A DNA stretch of 64,000 nucleotides, taken from NCBI GenBank assembly GCA_036898135.1, contig CM072513.1, positions 84,386,444-84,450,443 of the forward strand. Direction: 5' to 3'. The position numbers and the translations under genes were made by a program. The stretch is from Oncomelania hupensis (lineage: Eukaryota > Mollusca > Gastropoda > Littorinimorpha > Pomatiopsidae). How positions within the stretch are numbered: position 1 is the first letter of the stretch; each line of letters opens with the position of its first letter. Shown here in pieces: positions 10,195 to 21,157 of this stretch. The notes below the pieces were generated by a model. It worked only from the letters and a program-made list of their open reading frames with translations. It searched no databases and had not been told where the DNA came from.

Positions 10195-10233
10195 ATCTCT
10201 CTCTCTCTCTCCCCCCCCCCTCTCTCTCTCTCT
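10195..10233. repeat. (CT)n microsatellite after the SINE
   Basis: Short CT run with an internal C10 tract, directly downstream of the SINE body. Confidence 0.9.
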
Positions 10234-10416
10234 TTAAATAAGCGCTAAGTAATACTTTTGTATATAAAGATCTTGATGTTTGAGATGTCTTTTAATACTG
10301 GAAATTTACTATAGATGTTGCCTACTGTGTACTTGTTTTTTCTATGTATGTATTGTTTTAATGTTTCATACCGATCAGCAATTGTATGTCATAATTTCTC
10401 TGTTGATATAATAAAG

Positions 10417-10419
<3 letters not shown>

Positions 10420-10497
<78 letters not shown>
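10420..10497. repeat. (CT)39 microsatellite
   Basis: Near-perfect CT dinucleotides. Frames through it encode Leu/Ser or Arg/Glu runs and are not genes. Confidence 0.95.
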
Positions 10498-10500
<3 letters not shown>

Positions 10501-11370
10501 GTTAGAGTATCTATACCTATATTTCTGTTACAGTGCCTGTACCTATATTTATATGTTATCTGTATCATTTTCTGCATTAATATCTATCTTTTACATTATC
10601 TGTATCTATCTGTAAGATCCCCAGTTATTGCTGGGTAACTAAAAAAAAAAGCGCGCATTTGGCATCCAGTATTATTTCAATCTTTGTATCCTTTGCAAAT
10701 GTGGGTGTGATTTTGTGCTCGGAAAAACAGCAGTTCAATCCCAATACAGAAACAGCGTCTTAAAAAATGTAGACACATTCTCTTTCCGTCGTATTTCAAA
10801 ACAGTTCCTCACACGCAGCATGACCCCGTCGGCAATCACCCAAGTCCGTAGGCGTATCCAGGTTTCTTTCTATCACGACCCAGCCCATTTGGAAACACAT
10901 TTGTTTTAAAAACAATGGAATATGCACAATGAACAGGATCATTTTTATTGTCTTATTTCACATCACTTCGTCGTTCTCCATCTTTTTCTTTTGTGCATTT
11001 GTGTGTGTGTGTGTGTGTGTGTGTGTGGAATTTTAAATCTCATTTGCATCAAATCCAATTTTCAATCCAGAATATGCCTCAGGCATCACACGAGTCGCCC
11101 TGAACTGCAGCAAGCTTCATAATTTTAACGACCTCGTTGTATTTTTGTGTATTTTTTTTTAAAGATCACAACTGTTTTTAAAGAAGAAAAAAAACTTCAC
11201 GAATCCACCTTTTTATATTGTTTTAGGTAGATTTAATGTCAGTTTGTTTGACATCCAGTTTCCAGTCCACGGACGTCTCAGTCACTGAAAGTATAATATC
11301 ATTTTTGTGCGCGTGTCCGTATGCAAAATTAAGGTATGGGCAAATTGTGATAACTATTTTAAAATTTACT
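10498..11370. other. Probable 3' flank of the globin gene, with a (GT)n tract
   Basis: Contains (GT)n at 10999-11027. No coding signal was found. It lies downstream of the globin stop codon on the minus strand, so part of it may be 3' UTR or flank. Confidence 0.4.
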
Positions 11371-11376
11371 TTTATT
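11371..11376 (-). terminator. Possible polyadenylation signal of the globin gene
   Basis: AATAAA on the minus strand, 72 bp downstream of the globin stop codon at 11448-11450. Position and sequence fit, but a hexamer in AT-rich DNA is weak evidence. Confidence 0.45.
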
Positions 11377-11447
11377 TAGAATCTAATTGGATATTTGATT
11401 GTAACCCAGTTTCCAATCCAATGAAATGAAGTCCCAGTCATTCCACG

Positions 11448-11633
11448 TCATCTAAACTGGACCGGAATTTCTTCGTCGTCGTTCATGTCTAGAGGCAGGT
11501 CCGGGTTTTCCATGCCGCGTTTCATCTGTAGACAAATATAAGCGTACAGTTTCCGCCAGGCTTCGGCAGTTTCCGGGGTGTATCGGTCTTCCAACATCGT
11601 CGTCAGTCCAAACTCCAGTGACGGCCACAATCG
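11448..11633 (-). CDS. Globin terminal exon: helices G and H, stop codon
   Basis: Acceptor GTCTGTCTACAG, then RLWPSLEFGLTTMLE (helix G), YTPETAEAWRKLYAYICLQM (helix H), an acidic tail and TGA at 11448-11450. It continues the frame of the preceding exon exactly. Confidence 0.9.
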   Translation of the reverse strand, partial: RLWPSLEFGLTTMLEDRYTPETAEAWRKLYAYICLQMKRGMENPDLPLDMNDDEEIPVQFR

Positions 11634-11779
11634 CTGTAGACAGACAAAGTTTTTTTTAAATCTATTTATTTATTTAAAAAATATCTTTTTACGACCTCCA
11701 GTAACGCTTTCATTTTCTTAGTTATAGATCTGAGTTATCCTAATATGGAGCGTCTAGTTATAAAGTTCTGTATTTTTTT

Positions 11780-11861
<82 letters not shown>

Positions 11862-12458
11862 CCACCTCCACCACCACCACCACCTCCAACCTCGTCCTCC
11901 CACCTCCCACTGTCCTCTTCCTCCACCTGCTGACCTTAAGCATGGTGGGTTTCATGTTCCGCTTGACGTGGGTCTGCCCGAGGGCGATGAGGACGTTGTT
12001 CAGGAAGTGCGAGTCCTCCAGTGACTCTACAGCTGCCCCCAGACCCTCCATCACCGTCACCGCGTGCTTCTGCAGCATGTCGCGATCCACGTACCTAGGG
12101 GAAAGCCAAACCATACAATTACCTCTGTGGTGAACAACATTTGGACGGGGGATAATGATCCTGTCAAAAGTTCGACCCGAGTTTAGCTGTGGGATGCAAA
12201 CCAGTGCAAAAAAGCGTTAACAGCAGTGAAGTCGACCAAACGAGCCACATTTAGATGGGACGTAAATCGGTGAAGGCTGGACTCTCATACAGCGACTTCC
12301 ATCGTTTCGTATCAGTTCAGTTATATCGACCAATGTTGAGCGACATGGGCCGGAAGGGAGATAATTCTGTGAAAGTTGGATACTAATATAGCTAACGCCA
12401 CCATGTGGGATTACTGCAACTAATCTGACCATAGGACGGATGATGGTTATAAAGAAGC

Positions 12459-12520
<62 letters not shown>

Positions 12521-13935
12521 AGGATGCTATGTACGCGCCTTTCCCCAAATCAATCAGGCTCAAAGCGCGGCGATCTGTGATGCACAGTAGTCTTAGGAAT
12601 AAACTCAACCATTGCCACAACGCACACACACGCACACACACACACAAACACGCACACACACAAACACGCACACACACATACACACACAAAAGGGAGAAAA
12701 CATTTTGATAGCTTTTGCCTCGCAAGGGGTTAGGAGTTCAATGACAGAATGTCGGACATAATCTTGTTTAGATACTGTCCTCCAGGGAATAATGGAATGA
12801 CAGCAAAGATCTATCTCTCTCTTTATCTGCAGGCAGTGATTTAGGTTTGTCAAAGTGTGCAATAGAGGCAGGCAGATGGCCATTTCGCAGTATTCTCAAC
12901 TGGTCACAATATCATCTGGGCTTGCTGAAAACTCTGGTGACTGATTTCCAACAGGATTAAAGTTCTGGGTAAAGTTCTCAGGAATGTTAGTGAGATAGTT
13001 ATTAATTGCTTACAGGGTCCAGCGGACTGCAAAGAGCCGAATCAGGACCACAAAATCAAGACCACCACTTGGCTGAAAGAGGATTCATCCCTGATCCGCA
13101 TAAAAGATCTGCTGAAACAACCCCAGTAGTAACACTGAAGGCACTCCACCAGACGGTCACTGTACAATAAAGGCATCCCACTCAGGGGACGCTGAGGCTA
13201 TACTCTAATTTATCGAACACCCATTTACAAAAAACAAAATAGAATACAAGCATCATTATAAAATATCAACAAAACACATACATATACAATGCCTACATTG
13301 CTAAATAATAACATCATAGAAAGCCCCACTGACCATTTGGCAGAAAGCGTCCAATATTCCCAAGCTGATCCAACAGACCTCACACACAAATGAGGAGTTT
13401 TGTCCCGGAAGAGTTTTCAAGAAAAAAGCTGGGTGACTGGTGTAACGAAGAAGAAAATAGTATATAGATTAATAGGACAGAGTAGGAATGAGAAAGAACA
13501 AATGAGAAAGACAGCGGCAGTGGGAATTTAAAGCTCTACATTTCCACCAAGTGGGGATACTATTTATACAGAATAAAGCTCTACATTTCCACCAAGTGGG
13601 GATACTATTTATACAGAAACCCCCGGCACCGTTACGGGAAGCGGGGCGGGTTCTCAGGAAAGACGTCTTCATGAGGAAAAAAAGTATCCACGAATGAGAA
13701 GAAAGCTAACTTTTGGAGAAAAAAAAATTCATAGTAAACAATATACGCTTATTTCTCAAACATGTCGCAGTCCAAGATTCTATGGAGAATCACCAATGAT
13801 GATTTTCTTTAGAGCATTGGTTATGGGTGAGTGCTGTATTCAGCGTTCCATACCTACCACTCTAGTTGGGAAGACTCGTTCAGACGAATGATTTTGGGGA
13901 ACAGCATCTTCAGGTCGGGCTCCGTCTCAAAGAAA
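11448..13935 (-). CDS. Neuroglobin-like globin, three 3' exons (first coding exon not found)
   Basis: Heme-binding globin encoded on the minus strand by exons 13858-13935, 11935-12094 and 11448-11633, with reading frames joining cleanly across GT-AG introns. Visible landmarks are the CD-corner Phe in FETEPDLKMLF, the distal His (E7) in LQKHAVTVM, the proximal His (F8) in ALGQTHVKRNMKP, and the H-helix ETAEAWRKLYAYICLQMKRG. The E7-F8 spacing is 32 residues, as in neuroglobin and cytoglobin, against 29 in myoglobin. Helices A and B are missing because the upstream exon lies somewhere to the right or beyond the gap. The tail after the H helix is about 20 residues and acidic (NDDEEIP). Neuroglobin-like proteins bind O2/NO in the cytosol; the exact role here is unknown. 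It could instead be a globin-X relative, and the subclass is inference. Confidence 0.88.
11778..11880. repeat. (CAT)n microsatellite inside the last globin intron
   Basis: About 28 CAT units followed by CAC/CTC. It occupies about a third of the 301-bp intron (11634-11934). Confidence 0.95.
11935..12094 (-). CDS. Globin exon: helices E and F
   Basis: Acceptor TTTCCCCTAG and donor AAG|GTCAGC. 160 bp, encoding 53 full codons with the distal His (residue 10) and proximal His (residue 42). The 3' boundary falls four residues after the FG-corner Pro, the position of intron G7.0 in haemoglobin beta. Confidence 0.9.
12130..12440. repeat. Dispersed ~110-bp repeat, about three units
   Basis: Units with ACATTTGGACGGGGGATAAT, CCTGTCAAAAGTT and TCGACCAATGTTGAGCGACA, related to 9165-9400. 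They lie in the globin intron just upstream of the helix E/F exon. Confidence 0.7.
12467..12519. repeat. (AAT)n microsatellite
   Basis: About 17 uninterrupted units. Confidence 0.95.
12620..12688. repeat. (CA)n-rich microsatellite
   Basis: CA dinucleotides interrupted by CG and AA. Confidence 0.93.
12689..13000. other. Globin intron, no recognised feature
   Basis: Mixed sequence between the CA repeat and the family C element. Nothing coding found. Confidence 0.5.
13001..13640 (-). mobile_element. Satellite-tailed repeat family C, copy 3
   Basis: Colinear with 3597-4293 at perhaps 85-90% by eye: GGTCCAGCGGACTGCAAAGAG, the CATAAAAGATCTGCTGAAAC block, the AAAATAGAATACAAGCATC block and ACCCCCGGCACC near the end. 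It contains an exact 45-bp tandem duplication. Confidence 0.8.
13529..13618. repeat. Exact 45-bp tandem duplication
   Basis: Bases 13529-13573 repeat without change at 13574-13618, inside the family C element. No mismatch indicates a recent event. Confidence 0.95.
13858..13935 (-). CDS. Globin exon: end of helix B to CD/D region
   Basis: Acceptor GTGTTTCAG at the right and donor TG|GTAGGTA at the left. 78 bp, encoding FFETEPDLKMLF plus 13 more residues, phase 2 at both ends. The upstream boundary lies 12 residues before the CD1 Phe with phase 2, the same place as intron B12.2 of vertebrate haemoglobin. The last codon (TG|G, Trp) is completed by the next exon. Confidence 0.88.
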
Positions 13936-14031
13936 CTGAAACACATAATACACCGGAAAGACTGTACGGTACCAAAGATGAATATTTAGGAACACTCGAG
14001 GTTTTCATACACATAATACTCTTTCTCTCTC

Positions 14032-14036
14032 CCTCT

Positions 14037-14096
<60 letters not shown>
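14032..14096. repeat. (CT)n microsatellite
   Basis: About 30 CT units after a CTCC-rich lead. Confidence 0.95.
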
Positions 14097-14099
<3 letters not shown>

Positions 14100-14126
14100 T
14101 TGAATAATAATGTTCATTAGATTGTG

Positions 14127-14139
14127 TATGTGTGTGTGA

Positions 14140-14177
<38 letters not shown>
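14127..14177. repeat. (GT)n microsatellite
   Basis: GT dinucleotides with one AAT interruption. Confidence 0.95.
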
Positions 14178-14178
<1 letters not shown>

Positions 14179-14942
14179 TGTAAAAATACCCCTTGTATTG
14201 TTACATTATGGTGCTATTTTTAAAAAGTTATTTTGTTATACTAATTGTTATTTTTACATGCCTCAGTGCAAAATGTTAAAAAGCACATCCAGTGCTTACT
14301 ATTTAACCCTGGTTAATTAAAATTGTTATCTTATCTTACCTTACCCTATCTTATCTTATCTGATTTTATCTTATCTGTGCGCTAGTTGGTCTTTGTTTTT
14401 TCTGTAGTTCTTTCCCCTTCGTTATATAATTTTTTTCGCTTAAGTCTAAGGTGTTCGTGTGTGTGTGTGTGCGTGTGTTTGTGTGTGTGTGTGCGTTCGC
14501 GTGCGCGCGCACATTGTGTGTGTGTGTTGTGAGCGCGCGCGCACTCGCGTTTTTTGTTTTTGTTCGTCCGTTTGTCTGTATGTCGATATGTCGTGCCACT
14601 TAATCTAGATTAGATATCGGTTTTTGTAAATGGACTTGGTCCAAATCGCAGTGCGAAATAACGGTCTGGGCGCCAGTGCCAAATCTTTTTTCCATCCATC
14701 GTAATGGACCTAGTATCCTGCTATTTACTCTCTGTCGCCGCCCCAGTGTGTCACCTCCTCTATGTGGTGCCTACTCTTTGTGGTTTTGTCGTGAGTTCTA
14801 CATGTCACACAGTCTCATGTCTTACTGCATCTTGGGATGATAACTGTTAAAGATTTTAGTGGGCTTTGTCGCTAAACAGTGCGCAATGGTGGAGTTAGTG
14901 CGCTTCTTGGCCGCCGTGGGGTTGGATCCCGGCTTGAGCAAA
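14178..14942. other. Mixed simple repeats and unassigned sequence
   Basis: Holds a (TTATC)n pentamer run (14331-14377), GT-rich tracts with GCGC blocks (14455-14545), and a box B-like GGTTGGATCCC near 14920 that may be a worn SINE head. No gene seen. Confidence 0.5.
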
Positions 14943-15030
14943 ACTAGTGTGCGTCTGTTGGTCTACTAGTATGCGTCTGTTGGTCCACTAGTGTGCGTCT
15001 GTTGGTCCACTAGTGTGCGTCTGTTGGTCC
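14943..15030. repeat. 22-bp minisatellite, four units
   Basis: Exactly 88 bp made of four 22-bp units of the form ACTAGTGTGCGTCTGTTGGT + CC, differing at only two positions. Confidence 0.95.
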
Positions 15031-15500
15031 AATTCGTTTGTTCTGAAGGGCTAGTGTATCGAGCTGAAAGAGGCCTTTTTTTTCTCCCTTTCTTTTTACT
15101 TTGATTTCATTGAAGATCTGTACTCATAGTGATCTTAGACAAACAACAACGACAACAACAACAAGGAAAACATGTTTTAACATTAACAGTATAACATATA
15201 TTACAAGAGAACGAACATTATTTCTTTGTCTTTCTTCCTTCCTTAAAACAAAGTCTTCGCATTAATGGGGTTACACATCCGTACAATGACGCATACAGAG
15301 AGCGATACATAGAGTTGTGAGTCAGTGTGTAACTGTTCAATCCGTCACCATCTCTGTCCCATCTTTGAGTGGCCGTCGTCTGGTGAAAGCAGACACATCC
15401 ATTTGACTTCACCATCAATTCTTCAAGTCAACTCAATTTATTCATTGCATAAGAATTAGTGTCTGACTGTGTATATGCCTAGGGAGGGGGGGGGGGAGAG
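15031..15500. other. No recognised feature
   Basis: Apparently unique sequence. No convincing open frame. Confidence 0.5.
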
Positions 15501-15504
15501 GTAG

Positions 15505-15557
<53 letters not shown>

Positions 15558-15589
15558 AGAGTTCTTCTTCGTCGTCTTCTTACCAATAA

Positions 15590-15672
<83 letters not shown>
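15501..15672. repeat. (GA)n followed by (TTA)n microsatellites
   Basis: GA run 15507-15561, then CTTCTTCGTCGTCTTC, then 26 TTA units (15593-15672). Confidence 0.95.
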
Positions 15673-15676
<4 letters not shown>

Positions 15677-15740
15677 CCCCGGACACTGGAGCAGGACTGG
15701 TAGGGGACGTTAAAGAGTTAGTTCGTTACTCATTGTTTAT

Positions 15741-15778
15741 AAGGTCCAGCGAACTGCAAAGAGCCGAATCAGGACCAC
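15741..15778 (-). mobile_element. Family C 3'-end fragment
   Basis: Only the terminal ~38 bp survive (AAGGTCCAGCGAACTGCAAA..AATCAGGACCACAG), directly joined to a GA-rich tract. Confidence 0.7.
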
Positions 15779-15900
15779 AGAGAGAGAGGGGGAAAAAGAG
15801 AGAGAAGAAGGGAAGAAAGAGAGAGAAAGAGAGAGAGCGAGGAAGAGAGAGGGGAGAGAGAAAAAAAAGAGCGAGAGAGAGAGAGAGAGGTGGGGGGGGG
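15779..15900. repeat. Purine-rich GA/GAA tract
   Basis: About 120 bp with almost no pyrimidines on the plus strand. Confidence 0.9.
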
Positions 15901-15969
15901 GACAGAAACAGTAGAACGTAGCAGATATCTAACCGTTTCTTTATATTATTTTAAAATTAAGTTTTTTAG

Positions 15970-16012
15970 CGTGTGGGTGTGTGCGTGTGTGCGTGTGTGT
16001 GTGTGTGTGTGC
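15970..16012. repeat. (GT)n microsatellite
   Basis: GT dinucleotides with GC interruptions. Confidence 0.9.
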
Positions 16013-16106
16013 ATGTTTGCAAGGTGTTATCTGGACAAACCAGTGAACATCTACATAACTTGTTTTTACAGACCTACTTGTTTTGACGTCAGAACAATGA
16101 TCCGTT

Positions 16107-16142
16107 AGGGTTAGGGCTGAGTTAGGGTTAGAATTAGGGTTC
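16107..16142 (+). repeat. Short telomere-like TTAGGG stretch
   Basis: Four or five TTAGGG hexamers with interruptions (GTTAGGGTTAGGG..GTTAGGGTT..TTAGGG). TTAGGG is the usual telomere repeat in molluscs and most animals. Confidence 0.75.
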
Positions 16143-16407
16143 GAATACTTAAAAGTACTTAGAAAGGGGGACGAAATATGACCCATTGTCAGCACAACGT
16201 ATGTGGCGTTTGAGGAAAGTCATGATAATGCAAACGATGCAAATTATAGCTGAGCTAGTGAGAGAAAGTACGAGCGCTCTCGCTCCCGTGTGTGTGTGTG
16301 TTTGTGGGTGTGTATACACGTGCGCGGTCAAACGTTTTCATTTTCTTTGTACCTCAGTGTTCGTGTTACCAACGGAATGAATTGCTATTTTGGTATTTTG
16401 GTATTTG

Positions 16408-16408
<1 letters not shown>

Positions 16409-16492
<84 letters not shown>
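16409..16492. repeat. (TAC)28 microsatellite
   Basis: Perfect trinucleotide run. Confidence 0.97.
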
Positions 16493-16925
16493 GGGATAGG
16501 GATAGGACAAGACCAAACTTCAAGTTTGCTAGGAGCGCTTATTCAGCCAATGTCTATCGCTTGGTTCCATTGTTTGAGCGGGATAAACGGAGCCTCAGTT
16601 ATAGCGCTAACGCTAAGTGTCTGGGTTATTCCCCCTACTGATTAAGCAACGTTGCCACGTTGTGTCCAATTACTTCCCTTGTTTCCCTTTATTAATCCAC
16701 CGATGATTGTCTTTGCCAGGCCGTTATTTGTTAGTACGCTTCTTACGCTACACTGACAGTATTCAGGATGGATGTTACGTGCAGTACAAATGTTCATCAT
16801 CGCCGTCGTCGTCATCGTCATCATCATCATTATCATCATCATCACCGTCATATTTATCATCCTTATTACCATCAGCATCAAAATCAGCGGCATCATCGCA
16901 ATTAGTATACTAAAGCTTTAAAGAC
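16493..16925. other. Unassigned sequence with a short (CAT/CGT)n tract
   Basis: No gene recognised. A GGGATAGGGATAGGA motif at 16493 resembles the LINE tail pentamer but has no LINE sequence next to it. Confidence 0.5.
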
Positions 16926-17285
16926 GACCGAGAGAGAGAGAGGCAGATAAGAGAGAGAGAAAAAGAGAGAGAAAGAAATGGGGTGGAGAGAGAGAGGGAG
17001 AGAGAGAGAGAGAGAGAGAGAGGGAGAAAGAGAGAGAGAGGGAAAGAGAGAGAGACAGATCAGAGAGAGGAAGGGGGACAGAGAAAGAGAGAAAGAGAGA
17101 GAGAAAGGGCCGGGGGAGAGAGAGAGGGAGAGAGAGATGTGAATGTGGAGTATCTCTCTCCGTCCCTTCCTCTCTCTCTCCTTCTCCCTCTCTCTCCCTC
17201 TCCCTCTCTCTCTCTATCTCTGTCCCTCTCTCTGTCTCTCTCTCTCTGTCATTCTCTCTCTCTGTCTCTCTCAGCCTTTCCCCTT
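16926..17285. repeat. (GA)n tract followed by a (CT)n tract, inverted
   Basis: About 210 bp of purine-rich GA/GAA on the plus strand, a ~15-bp spacer (GTGAATGTGGAGTA), then about 130 bp of CT-rich sequence. The two arms are complementary, so the strand can fold into a long imperfect hairpin. Confidence 0.93.
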
Positions 17286-17289
17286 CCCC

Positions 17290-17560
17290 TGCCCCCCTAA
17301 CTTTTCTTCCCCTCACCCCTCTTTATAGTGTAGAGTAGGTAGCAACGACAGTGTTTATCCTGTAAAAGAGGCTTGGTAAAGTCTACTGACCACAGGGCAG
17401 CGGCTAATGATGGGCAGTCTAGACCATCAGCAGCAGGAGGAGATAAGGTAAGTAGGGTGTGGGGACAGAGAGGAAAGGTGAAGCGTCTGTCTAACTAAAA
17501 TATTCAATATTCACAGACTTGGCCTTTATATAGTCTGGCCTTTGTAGTGGTTGTCGTCGT
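17290..17560. other. No recognised feature
   Basis: Short, apparently unique interval between simple repeats. Confidence 0.5.
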
Positions 17561-17571
17561 CATCGTCGTCG

Positions 17572-17648
<77 letters not shown>

Positions 17649-17686
17649 TTCTTCTTCTTCTTCTTCTTCTTCTTCTTCTTCTTCTA
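17561..17686. repeat. (CAT)n grading into (CTT)n
   Basis: About 27 ATC units then 13 CTT units without a break. Confidence 0.96.
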
Positions 17687-17911
17687 TAACTGGTTTAGTC
17701 TCTTATTCTGAGAGAGTTATCTTAATCTGTCAGCCAAGTGACCCGGTTCCGACCTCGCTAAATGGCCGCTGACGTTGCCCATCACGGTCCGTTTTTGTAT
17801 GATATATTAGGAGTCTAGACGGGCTCTCGCTTCCAATCACGCTGCCATGCTGGCACGCCAAAGAAACTGGTCAAGCTGGCCTAATGCAAATTATATAGGA
17901 ATAAAACTAAA

Positions 17912-18066
17912 TGTTGCACGGCAAAGGTCGATTCAGCCACGATTCTTAAATCTGTGTAAACTCGTGTTCGCATCCGCCCAATTCGTTCACTCGACAACAA
18001 GGTAAGAGTCCTCGTTAGAAACTTTTCCAGCTTTATTCAGCGAAAGAGACAAACAGGGGCAGCAAC
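17912..18066 (-). mobile_element. LTR (family L) 3' part, minus orientation
   Basis: On the minus strand it reads GCTGAATAAAGCTGG, then ..GGCTGAATCGACC and ends GCCGTGCAACA, matching the end of the LTR at 24547-25085. AATAAA lies at 18032-18037. Confidence 0.75.
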
Positions 18067-19526
18067 GGCATCCAAAACAACTATTTGTGACGGTAGGTCT
18101 ATTGTTGCTGGGCTCTGCACAATGAAATGCTATTACCCACTCGTCTATCGTCTGCGGAGATCGGCTAGTGTAATCACTCTATGACTAATCTTAATACATT
18201 TATAAGTTTAGCTCGGTCTGTGTGTAGAGATAGAGAGAAAATGGTAAAAGATTCACTGGCACACTAGCTCTCACACGGCTATGAAACATATGTAGTCCAG
18301 CCACTTGTTAACAATAAATAACACACAGTTATTTCCTCTACTCTATACATAATTCTCTATTAACTTAAATGTCCAAATTCACTTCGACTAGTTCGCTCCT
18401 TGATGGGTCTATGCTGCTACTGTTCTTGATACTTGCTATTGTCTCATCATTGGGCTATTTGTTCTGGTTTGCCTAATGTTTGTTTTCAGGAGAGTGGACT
18501 ACCCCACAGTCCTTCTAGATCAGTGTTAGTGCAATTCTTCTTGCACTTAGCTGATGTGTTGAAGTGTGGTGATGGTGTCTCCTCCTTGGTTGTTGACTGT
18601 TGGGCTATCGGAGCTCAGTGCTAGATGCTCCACTGCAGGCCGAATGTCAGGGATGACTCTTAGTGGTCTATTCCTGCCTCGGACCAACTAGCCTGCTCGT
18701 CTGCAAAACATAAGACGAGTTTCTGCAACGCTTTGTATACAAAGGTTGTGCAGAGTGTCTCACTGATGGCAGAAACAGCCCTCAGTTGAGATCGCATCCA
18801 CTTATACAAACAAGGGACGAACTATCTTCTATGTCCGTGGTCCACTAGCTGGGATCTCCAACATAATTTTTATACATATACATATCCTGGCTAAACTAAA
18901 CAAATGGAGAAGTAATTAACAATATACACATTCTCCAGCACAGCCACTGGTCTGCAATAATACACATAGGAGAAACAACAGTTGGACAGTAGAGGCTACC
19001 TCGTGGTGCTGAAAACGGTCGCGTGTCCGCCACGTGGTCACGCTAAGTTTTACAAACATTCACAATGATAAAACATGGCAAGACTTCACAAACATAATCC
19101 AACAATAATATCAATAATTCGCGATGAAACAAAAGCTTGATCATTTACCTTTTTGACAATGTCAGGCTGTGGCTATAATGCGATGAATGATTTTCACCCG
19201 TCACCTGCTTTGGTCTTTGTGAGAGAGGTTTTTCCACGTGTCCGTCTCCGGTGAGCGTTAGACAAAGAATTACTACCTAGCCTTGTGGTCAGCCAAAGCC
19301 CGCGAAAATCTCGTGAGATCTGAGCGCCGTCTATCAAGGGGGTGGTGGCTATACGTCAGCGGGATGTGGTCACTGCCTACCTGAGCGAGCGTTAGCTTAC
19401 ACATGCTTAGCACACAACTGACTTGTGTCGTCTTCTAGGCAGTGACTTTACGTTACCCAGGCCAAAGCAGGCTAAACTAGTTAAGGCGAGAAGCCTTAGT
19501 GCAGGGTCTAAATATCCTCTTGTGAC
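18067..19526. mobile_element. Probable ~1.46-kb insertion splitting an LTR
   Basis: Sequence to the right (19527-19918) matches the LTR's 5' part and sequence to the left (17912-18066) its 3' part, both in minus orientation. This block has no counterpart in the intact LTR at 24547. Element type is unknown: I saw no clear terminal repeats or coding region. Confidence 0.5.
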
Positions 19527-19918
19527 ACTATTAAAAGAACTCCATCCAGAAGCGCAGACAGCGCTCCATTCACATGTCTCTCTACGGTTTGTCGAAAGAC
19601 GTAGAATATTCCAGATAGATGCCATTAATAACCAATCATAAAAAAAATCGTCACACTGTCTTACGTCATAGAATGTTCTACGAACCTAGAAGACTTTACT
19701 GCTTCTTTCGGGATAGATCTGGAATCTTCCGTCGGCGGATGGTACACGAGCATTTCCCGGAAAATCTCAATATTGCTTCAACAATAGCGACTGAAGAAGA
19801 CACACTGACATTATGCCAAGCTTTTCTAGCAACATCATAGAACAAAGTCCAAGGAAAATAAATGGTACCATTGCACGCTTGGCAAAACCGAAGTATCGGC
19901 TGCGTTTCAATCGTAACA
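19527..19918 (-). mobile_element. LTR (family L) 5' part, minus orientation
   Basis: Starts at 19918 with TGTTACGATTG on the minus strand. It shares with 24547-25085 the blocks GTCTTCTTCAGTCGCTATTG, the GTTCTACGAAC/GTTCGTAGA..ATTCTATGAC region and TCTGGAATATTCTACGT. Confidence 0.72.
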
Positions 19919-20825
<907 letters not shown>

Positions 20826-20835
20826 TGGCAAAAGT

Positions 20836-20921
20836 GGTTTGGTAGAGACCTCTCTGCCTTACCTTTGCCGGTTCCAAAGAGATCCAGGTACCTATTCACA
20901 TTGGACAGAGACCTCCTATCC
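20836..20921. repeat. ~64-bp minisatellite, left part
   Basis: Units contain TAGAGACCTCTCTGCCTTAC and TTTGCCGGTTCCAAAGAGAT. The array is interrupted by a LINE fragment and continues at 21158. Confidence 0.88.
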
Positions 20922-21157
20922 TTCCTATCCTATCCTATCCTATCTCATAACTCGGAGGTCGTAGGGGCACCACAGATGATCGTTTAACCAGCGTACTCCA
21001 TCTTTCCCTGTCCTCAGCAACCCTGATTGTTTCGCTCAGTGTCAAACCAGTCCATTCTCGAATGTTGTCCTCCCACCTCTTTTTCGGTCTCCCTCTTCTT
21101 CTACCTCCTTGCACTGTGCCTTGCAGGATGGTCTTTGCAAGACCTGATGATCTTGCA
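20922..21157 (-). mobile_element. RTE-like LINE, 3' terminal fragment (copy 3)
   Basis: On the minus strand it encodes [20 protein letters not shown] and [19 protein letters not shown], the end of the RTE-like ORF, then a short 3' UTR and the GGATA tail (20922-20944). It is about 235 bp long, severely 5'-truncated, and lies inside the 64-bp minisatellite. Confidence 0.9.

Noticed and set aside
14880..14940. tRNA-like sequence with GGTTGGATCCC
   Set aside because: Box B has a mismatch and box A is poor. At most a decayed SINE head.
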